Source of the DNA: Eukaryota sp. TZLM1-RC
Taxonomy: Eukaryota; Metamonada: BaSk clade
DNA length: 64,000 nt
Direction: 5' to 3'
Assembly (NCBI GenBank): GCA_040285825.1
Contig: JAUPSS010000011.1
Location: 1 to 64,000, forward strand
In this document: positions 11,376 through 21,845 of the stretch, piece by piece
Numbering within the stretch: position 1 is the stretch's first letter
Layout: every line of letters starts with the position of its first letter
Made by a program: the position numbers and the translations under genes
The notes under the pieces: model-generated
Database searches by the model: none
What the model was told of the DNA's origin: nothing
Seen by the model: only the letters and a program-made list of their open reading frames with translations

Positions 11376-11520
11376 TACACAAGATTCTTGCAGTTCATGC
11401 CATATTGACAACATTGTCTCTGACAGCATCATGTAACAAAGAACGATAAGTTATCAATTTTGATTTTTTCAGAGCATGACGCAAACCCCAATATAAGTTC
11501 GAACAAAACGGGGAAAGTTA
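11376..11520 (-). mobile_element. LINE fragment in opposite orientation
   Basis: Matches 40280-40420, for example GCATCATGTAA followed by AGAACGATAAGTTATCAATTT, so it is a minus-strand piece of the same family as the LINE at 39703-41935. It abuts the plus-strand fragment with no gap. Confidence 0.7.
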
Positions 11521-12429
11521 CGAACAATTTTCAGTTAAAAAATTTATTAAAAATTAACTAAATAGAACAATTTGAAACCAACTATTAAGCAACTATTCAA
11601 GGGCTTGAATGCATTCATTAATGCTTTTGCGAATATGTTCCCAATCACCAGCGCATTAAGAGAAACATCCAGCATACGAAATGAAGAAGGTTCAGAAGGT
11701 AGAAGGATTGGCGTGGTTAGGTTGTGAGAATGAGTGTACATAATGAGAAACGAATATTTATTTTATCGTTCACAATTGTTCGAAAGAATAATTTCCAACA
11801 AAATGACAAAGCTTGCTCTGTAGAAACATTTTATGGATACTGCAGGTGAACAAAATCTGCCAAAGTGAATGAAAATTTGTTTGTAAACCATGGTATTCTA
11901 CAATTTTTTTCGGAGTCATAATAACTAAATTCAAATTTGTTTAAATTAATTAATAGACAGCTAATGTACTGTGATTATGATCAACACAGTGATAATCGAC
12001 TTTTACATCAGACACCTCATGGAAGCTATTGCTGAAGTTACATAGTTTTAGTTGTGGTTAAAAGACCTTCTATTTTTTCAGTAATGAAGTTTTCAGATAG
12101 TGTTTACTATGACCACCGCAAATTTAATTTCTATGGACTCTGGTATTTACATTTCGAAGTGAACGTGCAATTTAGGGTTACCTCCTCCAATACAGGGAAA
12201 TGGTTTTCAAATTTTGAAAATTCTGTATGATTGTCATTAAAAATGTGGTCTGAGAAAATAATTCAAGTTATTTTTTTACAATTTGTTAGTACCAAATGAA
12301 ATTTTAGGTCAGGACATTGTGTATTTTGATTTACCGAGTATATATACTTGGAATTATTGATGTTTCAAAAAACTCACAAATTGTTGAGTCGCAGAATTGA
12401 TACAAGCATTCACTGAAAATTCAAAAATT
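11521..12429. other. spacer, nothing convincing
   Basis: A 64-codon minus frame (11741-11547) has no recognisable motif. The remainder is AT-rich. It lies beyond the 3' end of the gene at 12430-16003. Confidence 0.3.
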
Positions 12430-15400
12430 TTACCTAAAAAAGTAGGGTGAATAATAGCTGTCTTGATCCAAACAACTCAATGTTGATATTGGAAATTCTG
12501 CTGAATGGTTAAAGTATCTCAGTTTAGTAAGAACTTCTGTAGTAATTGGGTCATCCTTAAAGGAAAAGGTCACTGCCAATGGTCTTTGTGGAGCTTGAGA
12601 AACCACACCATCAAGAAAATTCAGTAAAGCGGAGTACAGAAACTCATAAGGTGGAGGAACATCAGGATACTGGAACAAAGGAGAAACAATAAACAATCGG
12701 GATATTTTGCGGTGGTTCAAAAACTCCAAAAAATCATCAATAAGATCGTCTTCAAGGTGCACTTTTGCAACATAATTCAGAGTAGAAGTAGCTATCTTTG
12801 AATGAAATGCATCCCATAGACCAAATTGAGATAGCTTTGGGAACATAGAGCTGGTGATAGAATCAATGTTTTGGATAAATTCCAAAATTGCCATCTTTGG
12901 TTCAACACAATGAAAGGATGGAAGTACGTGAAAGCTCTCCAGGACAGGTAACTTTCCTGCAGCCTGAATCACCCTGTGATCAATCTGTTGAGATCCCAAG
13001 ACAAGTGATTTAATCATTGTACAATTACTGAGAACACCTGCAACACTGGTTGGAGAAGCGATACAATTCCCAATGTGAAAGACCTCCAGAGGAGCTAGTT
13101 TCAACACATCAAGCACATGGTTGTTGAGGACAGGTAGATCACACTTGAACACTTTGAGAGGGGTTCTAGTTGTTGCTTGCAACTCAATGGGCGTATTTAA
13201 TGGTGAATAGCTATCGATGAGTGAATCGGTTTCTTCAGACACACAAGGATGAACAAAACCAACTTTGAGTTCACAGAGACTGCAAATCGTCTTGAAAAGG
13301 ACCTCTATCAATTTAAAACTTTCTATTGACCACTCAAGTGTAGATAATACCAGTTTCGTGAGGTTTGGTAACGAAACAGCAGACAATGGCGTACACCTAT
13401 GTCGTGTACAGTAGACTGGTGAGTTGGAAATGTCCAATTCTTCTAATTCTTCGCCATGAACCAGTGATGTGACTGTACCAATTGTGATAGGCACTTGGGA
13501 CTCGTGTATAACCAGCTTTGATAAATGTGGGAAGAATGAGATGAAATACACTAAAAAGTGTTCGTGTACGGCAGATAACAAAGAGAGATCTAATGCTTTA
13601 ACCTGAGATTCAATATTGATGGTCATTTGCTGGAATTAATACAAATGGGAGATAACAGACTTCGAACGAACAATTGATGAGCTCCAAGTTCAGGAGCTTT
13701 GGCATTGTGAGAATGCGAAACATGGAAAGTTTAGTTAGACAAACGTCAACAATCGTAAGTTTGGAAATTGAAGACAAGAGACCTGTCATACCGGATAGAA
13801 TAAGACGACGCACGAGACCAGGACCAAACAGAAAACTAGGTATGCGACCAAAGGCATCAAACAAGACAGATAACCCCAGGGAAAGTGGTATTCCAGAAAT
13901 AGAAACTGAATTGGATAATGAAGAGACTTCATCAACTGCACCAAGCACAGAATTGCACGGCATGTAGACAAACGATGAATCATTACCTGTGTTGCTGCCG
14001 GACCACTCAATATTGAGGTATAATCCTGGTGATTGATTGCCCCTACTGAAGGATATGGGAAGATATGCATTCGATGTGGAACATGATGTTGTGTTGTGAA
14101 CTATGAATGGGGAGGGAACTGCAGCAGCACGTTCAGCATTCCAATCCTCAGAGGAAGCACTTGCCAACATGGACGAAAAAGGATCATTGAAAAGCGATGC
14201 AAGGAAGAACACATCAGCACATGGATATCTGTAACCATAGCGTTGAGTGAAAATCAGGTGGCGAAGCGTGTATGGCGTAACACCGGTAAGATTGTAAAAC
14301 CCGAGCGAATGACTATGATGACTATTCACAGACAGAGTGAGTGCGTTGGAAGAGGCGTATAGTTGTTGAAGAAACTGTGAAACATTTGGTGCACTTTGAG
14401 TAATAGATGCCTGTCCCAGCAAGCGTAACCTACATAGACTTGAATGTGATGAACGAAAACTACGATGTTCAAAGCTAGGGGCATATAGAACATTTGATAC
14501 TGATGGTAGTTCGTGGACCATGAAGGTGAACGGTGCTGATGAACGAAGTAAAAACCGGCGGAACATAGTAAAAGCCGAACCGAAACTCTGAATATGCAGA
14601 GGAAGGAGAGGAATGGGTGGAGTGAACAGGAGTGGGAAGAGTTGGTTAAAACTGACCACATGCTCCTGAGGAGGAGCTATTCCGAGCAATCGCACGGTAT
14701 AGCAACCAAGAGCAGGATCAATTGACACAATTTCCACAGGCCAAGGAACATAATAGAAGAAGTCATTCAAATTCACGTGAGAACCTCTCAAGAACAATTT
14801 GGAACCTGTAGGGTAGAATGGAATTTGAGGACAAAGAAACTGTACATGAGATAGCGGATGTCCAACAACCAAGGTTCCAAGAGGGGATTGGAAGGCAAAT
14901 GTTACCTCAGAACAACAAAGAGGTTCATTGAAAGACCACATGCCTTGTTCAAGGTTACCCTCAAGCAAATCAGTGGATCTTATGAAATGAACTTCACCGT
15001 TGACCAGTACTATACTGATAAAATGTTTGGCACTATGACCAATGTAGCAAACTTGTTGATCAAATGAAACAACTTCGGTGTCGTTGTCTGTTAGAACACG
15101 GACTTGCCTTCCACTACTGAAAACCAGTGTGTCTGAATCATCAACAAACGAAATTAAGTCAGGCGGTACTGATAAGTCCGTGACCACTCTTGTATGAAAA
15201 ACACCAGAGCTGTTAATTTCAATTACTTTGATGTCTCCGTTACAGAGTAAGAGGCATATACTCCCATTATAATAGTTCACTTCAGCAGAAGTGCAACTAT
15301 GGGAAATGTCTTCCTTGAACCAAGTCTGTAGATTACCATTAAGATCCAACCCCAGTATTATCAACTCTTTCTCATACACAATCACTACGTAAAGCGAACT

Positions 15401-16003
15401 ATCATGAATTATCTCTTTAACGAAAGGAATAGAAGTAACATTAGCTGAAAGAGATGGTATTGTACAAATGCTGGTTTTGCTGATTAAATCTACGATGAAC
15501 AGCTTCCCATGGTAATCAACATAGAAATAGATGGTTCTTTCAGGAATTGAAAGCATAATACCTGTGACACTATAGGGGGTGGTCATTGACTCAAAACTTT
15601 TCTTTCCCACGTCATCTAACAACTGGTAACACACAAACGTCAGTGTACCAAGAGGATCAACCAAGGTGAGGTCCTGATCTGAAATTTGTCTATGGATAGG
15701 AAGAGCATGAACAGAAAGGCAAAGGGAGTCTTGAAAAAGGCAAACACTGGTTCTATCTTGAATTGAAACTTGGGTAAATGGCATCCAGTCATGATGAAGA
15801 ATGTCTCCCAGATACATGCTGAGTTCAAGGGAGCCATCTGCAAGGCGAAATAGGCGACAATGAAAATCTTCAATAAACATTACATAACAGGAAGAAACAT
15901 CAGCAGTAACTACTGAACACAGTCTACCATGTACACTGTGATGTATCTTTGAGAATTCTTTAACAAAGTTGATGTGAATAAGAGATCGCTTCCAGTAAGT
16001 CAT
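12430..16003 (-). CDS. beta-propeller-like plus leucine-rich-repeat protein, 1180 aa, two exons
   Basis: Two long frames join across a 31-nt intron (13630-13660, GTCTG...CCAG). Exon 1 is 16003-13661 (781 codons) and exon 2 is 13629-12430 (399 codons plus stop). Removing the intron restores one frame through FE|QMTINIE. The first 450 residues show recurring short beta-strand-like segments of the propeller kind (FHCRLFRLADGSLEL, KLFIVDLISKTSI, NGDIKVIEINSSG). After residue 720 leucine-rich repeats begin (KLLNLELINCSF, KALDLSLLSAV, ELEELDISNSPV, LTKLVLSTLEW) and continue to the end. I do not recognise the family. It is probably a cytosolic scaffold; no signal peptide or transmembrane segment was seen. 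It is the first of three minus-strand host genes. Confidence 0.85.
13630..13660 (-). other. intron, 31 nt
   Basis: GTCTG...TTCCAG on the minus strand. Splicing is needed to keep the frame, since read-through hits TGA at 13610. Confidence 0.85.
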
Positions 16004-16817
16004 AAATGAGTGAAGCTATTTACAGTGTCCCATTTGTGCTGATCAATAATCAATACTACCAAAGTAGCTGCCTACTGTTCTTGGAAGAACATGACTAGAC
16101 TAGATCTCAACACTTGCTTCTTCCAACATCGAGGATGTCCTTAAACATCAGGTTTTGGTCCAATTTTTATAAATTTCATAACTTGAGTTCAATGGTTCTT
16201 TTATTTTATAAACTGCGGCCATGATAAGAGCTGGTGAAATTCAGTGAATTATCAAATTTCCATGGTCTTAATATGACTTACACAGCATCAAGACTAAAGT
16301 AATATATAGAACCCTATAGAAAATTATAAGCTATGTTGGTGAAGCCTCTTATAGTCTGTTGGAGTACCACAAATAACCATTTTGTTGTATCAAAAGTTTG
16401 GAAGTATCAACAGCTTTTGAGAATTATGTATGATGATCATCTGTATGTTTCTGTAGTAAGGAAGCTATATCTTTTACTGGTCATGAAGAAATATCCAAGC
16501 ATGTTAATAAACTGATGGTATGCTGTACACTTCTAGCTCACACAAGATTAAGGGCGTGTTTGTCATTTATACATTGAAATATAACAACTTTGTGATAAAA
16601 AACAAATCAACTATAAAGAAATAAATTGACCAAATTAAATCATACTACTTGACTACACCTTATGCCGTCTTTGTCATTTCTGAACTCCTACATTCACCAT
16701 CACATATTTTGGTGCAAAGTGGTTGAAGTAAAGTCGATGAAATGGTGACCAAATAATTCAATTTACTAACAAAAAAACACGAAAATCTACACAAGCGGAA
16801 ACAACCGCTATTCACAC
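16004..16817. other. spacer between two minus-strand genes, nothing recognised
   Basis: About 800 bp of AT-rich DNA. Short frames lack motifs. It must hold the promoter of the propeller/LRR gene and the 3' UTR of the transporter. Confidence 0.4.
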
Positions 16818-18346
16818 CTATACTATTGTTAAGAAAAACTGTACAAGGGCAAAGATCAACACTGCTATAGGTGACCAGCGCCCAATAACATATATAAAGT
16901 CGGTCCACCACCGATGTTCCACTCCGAGAGCTCTATGAATCTTGTGCTTTGGAATAAACCAAGTAAGAATAAAGGCCCCGAAAAACCCGGAAAAGATAAC
17001 CATTGTTGTTCCTGTGAATCTATCCACAAAGTCCAAAACACTTTCGTCACCTATTTTTAATTGTAAAGGTGTTGACGAAAGGGCTGATGGAGTTCCCAAG
17101 ACAAGCATTAGAAGACCAACAACCAAAACAGCCATCTTTGGTTTGAGTTTAAATTGTTCCTCGACAGCAGAGATAATTACCTTGAGCCCTATAATGAGAA
17201 AAGTAAAAACAAACCTGCAATACATGAACTGAATGCTGCCAAAAAGAACAACATGAAGAACATGATTCCTAGCCAATATCCACCAGTCAAAGATTTAAAA
17301 ACCAGAGGAAGGGTGTTAAATGCAAGCTCACTGCCAGCAGTGGGTTCTAGATCCAGTGCGAAAATAAAAGGAAACATGAAGAAACCTGAAAGTAGAGAAA
17401 CTAACATTTCAACTGAACCAACAATTAAAGCAGCACGGGGAACATGTGTCTTTTCTGGGATATAAGATCCATAACATTCAAGATAACTTTGATTAGAATT
17501 TCATAAACAAACCCTTGACCAACTCTGAGGTTAAAGAAGATGAGTTAAAAACATACGCAACAGTGTAACAAGCTTGTCCCAAGGCAAACACCCACAGATC
17601 AACACTTTTTAAGCGAGAAAAATCAAACCGCACTAAATAAGCAACAGCTTGAGACCATCCATCAGTTTGAGTTGCAACTCCGACCAAAGAAAACATTATC
17701 AACATCAATACTGGCATGAGTACACTGGAACTTTTCTGGATTGCGGCAACTCCCTTGATCAAAACCAGGGGTGCTGCAATACAAATCACAAGAAAATAAT
17801 AGAGAGACCTATAACCAGATGAAAAGTGTTTGAAAATAACAAGCTTATCATTGACAGCATCAACAGCATAACCTAAGCACCATCCTGTGACAACGAGATA
17901 GTAGGACGTAATAGCAATGGTCAGAATCACAACAAACCATCCGTGAATCCGTCCTATTTTATTGACTTGCCCATAACAATGCACAACGTCTTTCTGGGAA
18001 AGCCTACCTGCTGCAATTGAAAGCCACATAATGGGAAAGCATACAACTAACATAGCTATGATCTGTGCAACGACGTAGCTCCCACCTCCTGAGATAAGAA
18101 TGCGGTGAGTTTTTCAAACCATTGAGTCCTAGAATAAGACAATTAAAACCATAACAAACCCACAATGTAAGGAAACCTCCACATATTGCCCAGTCCAATT
18201 GCGGCACAGGTTAGTGAAGCAACAAATGATTTTTCAGAGCTGAACCGACGGCGATCACTATGTGGTGCAATTGGAGTATCTTGGGTGAACAACGGTATGT
18301 GGGTTTTCCCCAATAATGGGAGGGAATCACGTAACATTGGAGTCAT
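16818..18346 (-). CDS. sodium:neurotransmitter symporter family (SLC6/NSS-like) transporter, 460 aa, six exons
   Basis: Membrane transporter expected to couple Na+ to uptake of an amino acid or related solute; the substrate cannot be read from sequence. Exons: 18346-18160, 18128-18120 (9 nt), 18088-17557, 17524-17513 (12 nt), 17486-17215 and 17188-16818, together 461 codons. The introns are 31, 31, 32, 26 and 26 nt. TM1 carries the family hallmark GLGNMWRFPYIVG, followed after splicing by LNGGGSYV. The length and about 11-12 hydrophobic segments suit the bacterial-type NSS proteins rather than the longer animal ones. A close paralogue is at 29443-30896, and splice sites were confirmed by comparing the two. 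Its 3' end faces the propeller/LRR gene. Confidence 0.92.
17513..17524 (-). other. 12-nt microexon of the SLC6-like gene
   Basis: AGTTGGTCAAGG sits between a 32-nt intron (17525-17556) and a 26-nt intron (17487-17512). It encodes VGQG in frame. The same microexon occurs in the plus-strand paralogue at 30190-30201. Confidence 0.9.
18120..18128 (-). other. 9-nt microexon of the SLC6-like gene
   Basis: GACTCAATG lies between introns 18129-18159 and 18089-18119, both 31 nt and starting GTTTG. It supplies the LN of GLNGGGSYV, which the paralogue encodes without introns here. Confidence 0.88.
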
Positions 18347-18527
18347 GGAAGAAAAATGAAGAAAAATGATTGAATTTTAATGTCAAAGTGATTAGATTAA
18401 GAAACATTGTCTTGTTTGAAGTACTAGCTTATTTTGAAATTTTAATTAAAATTCAATTACAATTAAAATAGCAGCAGATAAAAAAATTCGGTGAAATACT
18501 AATTTATAGACTATAAATACACAGATT

Positions 18528-20139
18528 TTATTGACAATCACCCGTCAGTTTGGCAATTTCCGCTTTCAGACGTGAATTCTCAGCAAGCAACTCCCCAACT
18601 CTAGCCGATAACTCATTATTTTTCCTTGAAAGCTGATCTATCATAATACTTTCTTGAGATGGCTGGTTATGTGGCAAGAAACAGCTTTTCGACGCTTGGT
18701 CATGTGTTTCAACAATACCCTCAAGTAATTTCAAAGTACAGTCAGTCAGACTAACCAATTGGTTTCTCAAATCAGCACCATATCCTTCTTTTACCTCATC
18801 CTTTGTTACAGTTTCCTTGACCTCCTTGATCTCCTTTGCATCTTTGGTTTGATTAGCCTCTTTTCGAGCTTTAGGAGGCAACGCTTCCTTGGCGCTTTCC
18901 GGTGGCTTGCTACTTATTTTGGGTGTGGATTTGAGCGCGAACCTACCTCGCTGTTCAACTTCGACATCATTTGGCGGGGGGCACGATTCGTCCCCTGATT
19001 GATCCTTGACTGTAAACCTTCCTCTTTTGGCACGTTCTTTCTGTGGTGTAGGTGGTCGCGAGTTTTCTTTTGGTTTTTGATCTTCTTCCAAATCTCCAAA
19101 ATCCCATTTAGCAGATCCTATAGGTCTATAATAGTCGGGCGATTCTGACCGTTCAATAGAGGGCTGAGAGCTAGTGAAAGACTCAGATGTAGCCTCAATA
19201 TATTTTTGAACAACATTCGACACCAAATAATCTGCTTTTTTCCCCATATTCTTAATAAACCGATGATTCAGAAGAGAAGTCACATTTGCTCTTTTGGTAG
19301 GATCCTTATTGAGACAATGATCAACAAACTCCTTGAAGCTGCGTGACCATCTTCTTGGGTTCTTGTCATCAGCATCATCCACAGAATCCAAGGACGGTGG
19401 AGGGTTTTGTATGGTCATTAGAACCACCTTCATCGGAGGATACTTTGAATAGGGTGCGACCCCATGGGCTAATTCAATAGCAGAGATGCCGAGAGACCAA
19501 ATATCACAACTTTCCGAGTACAATCTTTGCTCAATAACTTCAGGAGCCTATGGTTAGTTTGTTTATGAAAAGGAGAAAACACACCATCCAGCATGGAGTG
19601 CCAACAAACGTGTTTCGTTGCTTCCTCGCACCATGTTCTACCAACAACCCGCAAACCCCAAAGTCACCAAGGTAGACGGAACCTCTACGATCTAGGAGGA
19701 TGTTTCCAGCCTTAATGTCTCTGTGAACTTGGTCATTGCGGTGAAGATATTCAAGGGCTTTGAGGGTTTCCCGTAGGATAGTGGCAATTGTGATTTCGTC
19801 AAAGCCATTAGGGGCGACTACCTTCATAATGTCACGGAGAGAACCAAGGAGAAGTGGCATGACTAGCCAGAGGGATTGTTTGTGGACAAAGGAAACATAA
19901 TGTGTGACAATATTGGGATGATGGTTAAGTGACATTGCATTAAGTTCTTTACGTATTTCATCCATAGAAGAAGAAGAACTTTCAAGGTTGACTACCTTAA
20001 TAGCAACTTCAGTATCCATGGCCTCACAATAAGCACGATAGACCGTGGCAGAAGCTCCGGAACCAAGTTCTTGCACAATTTGATAAGCATCTGCAGAAGA
20101 GGGAAACTGACGCTTGGCTGGTGATGAGGGAACCGACAT
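18528..20139 (-). CDS. Ste20-family kinase of the OSR1/SPAK/FRAY type, 524 aa, two exons
   Basis: Ser/Thr protein kinase. Exons 20139-19585 and 19547-18528 flank a 37-nt intron (19548-19584, GTGTG...CATAG) that splits the activation segment between CWM and APE. Motifs in order: glycine loop GSGASATVY, VAIKVV lysine, VHRDIKAGN catalytic loop, LGDFG, and GTPCWMAPEV. TIATILRE..K.LEYLH and FVGTPCWMAPEV closely follow animal OSR1/SPAK, which act in WNK-controlled ion-transport signalling. After the kinase (about residue 300) come charged, probably disordered segments with repeated RGRF-like motifs (KRGRFTVKDQSGDES, QRGRFALKS), resembling the motifs around the PF1 region. A C-terminal coiled coil follows. 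The conserved CCT/PF2 domain of animal OSR1 is not apparent. Confidence 0.92.
19548..19584 (-). other. intron, 37 nt, in the kinase gene
   Basis: GTGTG at the donor and ACTAACCATAG at the acceptor, with a branch-point-like CTAAC. It lies on a codon border, and the joined protein restores CWMAPEV. Confidence 0.9.
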
Positions 20140-20266
20140 GAACTACAGGGTGCACAGTTTAAGATAAAGGGGTTGTGTTTGTGGCCCTTTATTGTATTTG
20201 TTATTGAATTTATTTCATTTACAAACATCAGGAGCTATTTTTACAGTATTTTGCAAAATTGGTGAA

Positions 20267-20303
20267 TTGCCATTCCCATTCCCATTCCCATTCCCACCCC
20301 ATT
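20267..20303 (-). repeat. GGGAAT hexamer repeat
   Basis: GGGAATGGGAATGGGAATGG-like units read on the minus strand, just upstream of the kinase gene. A diverged stretch with the same words occurs at 24086-24120. Confidence 0.6.
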
Positions 20304-20559
20304 CCCAATTCTCAAAATCCATGCCGTTTAACACCGATCATTTTTTTTCTGATGTCAATTTACTTCAACTTAAGGAAGGATTGGTGTTCTATTTTTATTC
20401 TTTTATTGGAAAAAACAAATCTGTCAAAAGTTTTATTGGACAATACAAATTGTTTAAAACTAATGTCGCTATAATTGAGTGCGCACCAAACAAAAACAAT
20501 GTTATACCAAACGCACCATCGTACCACCGAACAAAAAAAAGTAATAGTAATAAAAAGTA

Positions 20560-20695
20560 GTGGTTGTGGTTATCCAATTGCTCCTTTTGTGGATTCTTCT
20601 CAGGTTGTTGTTGACTTTACTACTGTTGATTCTTTTGCTTCAATTTACTGTGAAGATGTCTTAGTTAGTTCTAATGGCCACTTAGACAAGGCTGA
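20560..20695 (+). mobile_element. short LINE fragment (endonuclease region)
   Basis: Encodes APFVDSSQVVVDFTTVDSFA and VLVSSNGHLDK, matching the minus-strand LINE at 63208-64000 (LFVDSSQVVVDFTTVDPF, VLVSCNGHLNK). It is truncated on both sides. Directly after it a 13-bp word, GTTGATTCTAATT, occurs twice (20696-20708 and 20716-20728). Confidence 0.8.
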
Positions 20696-20702
20696 GTTGA
20701 TT

Positions 20703-21590
20703 CTAATTCTTTTCTGTTGATTCTAATTGTCTCTTCAGTAATAACTGATCCTTTTCTGAGCTCTTCTTCCACTCATCTTTATAATTTTCAAGTTTTTCAA
20801 TCCATTCCGCGTCCTTTGAACTACAAATATTTGTCAGCTGAGACTTGACACTTGTCAGCTCAGAGAACAGCTCAGTGACACGTGTTTCTGCTGAATTCAA
20901 CTGACTTTTGTAATTTTGCGCTTCCTTTTGAATTTGTTGAAATTCAGTTTCTAAAATATTATTTTCAGCCACTTGATTAGTTAATTCCAAATCCTTTTCA
21001 TTAATTTCAGACATTAACTGGGAATTTCGGAATCTTAACTTTGAAATTTCAGTTTCCAGTTTAGACATTGTTGATTGGTGATCAGAAACTTGCGATTGTA
21101 AATTAACCAACTCTAACTGTTGGTTGACCGCCTTGCCATCGTGATTGCTTTTCAGCTCAGTTATTAACCTTTCCTTTTCAATCAAATCATTTTCAAGTTC
21201 GGAAAGCTGCAGACACTGAGATTGAGTAGTTTCATTTAATTTAGATACTTCACACTCAAGTTGCTGGTTTAGTGATTGAACACTGCTCATTTCTTGGTTA
21301 AGTTGTGATATGTGCGCATCATGAGAGTGTAGAGACGACAGAGCAAGGGAAAGAGAGGACTGTAGTTGAGATTCAATTGAGGTAAGTTCTGCATTGATAT
21401 CATGGCGAAGGTCATTGAGATCAGAACGAAGCGAGAACGCATTTGAAACCTTCTGGAGTGTGTCTGGAGCGAAAAATACATCACTTACTTGTGGAAGAGG
21501 AAGATTATGTGATTTGCAGTAGTTTTGATAAGTAGTGATTGTGTGTTTAAGCTGAATCACCTTGGTTTGTAAAGAATTGAGTTTAGACAT
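20703..21590 (-). CDS. long coiled-coil protein, 295 aa
   Basis: One open frame. Residues about 1-70 are mixed. From about residue 70 to the end, Leu, Glu, Gln and Lys are spaced in heptads with no helix breakers, so the protein should form a long coiled coil. No catalytic or targeting motif was seen. It stops at TAG only about 8 bp from a LINE fragment, within a duplicated GTTGATTCTAATT word. The natural C terminus may therefore have been cut by the insertion. The family is not recognised. The 5' side is about 255 bp from the divergent Fanzor frame at 21846. Confidence 0.7.
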   Translation of the reverse strand: MSKLNSLQTKVIQLKHTITTYQNYCKSHNLPLPQVSDVFFAPDTLQKVSNAFSLRSDLNDLRHDINAELTSIESQLQSSLSLALSSLHSHDAHISQLNQEMSSVQSLNQQLECEVSKLNETTQSQCLQLSELENDLIEKERLITELKSNHDGKAVNQQLELVNLQSQVSDHQSTMSKLETEISKLRFRNSQLMSEINEKDLELTNQVAENNILETEFQQIQKEAQNYKSQLNSAETRVTELFSELTSVKSQLTNICSSKDAEWIEKLENYKDEWKKSSEKDQLLLKRQLESTEKN

Positions 21591-21845
21591 CGGCTAATAA
21601 CACAAAACGTCAAACAGTGGTAACCTGTTGAGATTAATGGAGGACGTGGATAAAATGAACTGAGATGCTGAACTACTCAGTTGGAGAATTCTTACAAAGT
21701 AAATGGAAAGTGTGGGAAAGTGTGGGAATAGTGAAAACCTCCCAAAACCAAGTTGAGGGTTAAAAACCTCCCAGAATAGGCAACCAGAAGTCGAAAATGG
21801 GTGACAAGTGTAAAATTTGATAGATGAGCTCTTTATTCTCACTAC

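Noticed and set aside
13674-15067. Several plus-strand frames of 69-97 codons
   Set aside because: They lie antisense to the continuous 781-codon exon of the propeller/LRR gene and have no motifs.
16818-18346. Treating the SLC6-like genes as disrupted pseudogenes because of apparent stops and shifts
   Set aside because: Every break is removed by a GT-AG intron of 26-32 nt, three of them shared by both paralogues, and the joined frames give exact codon counts (461 and 457).
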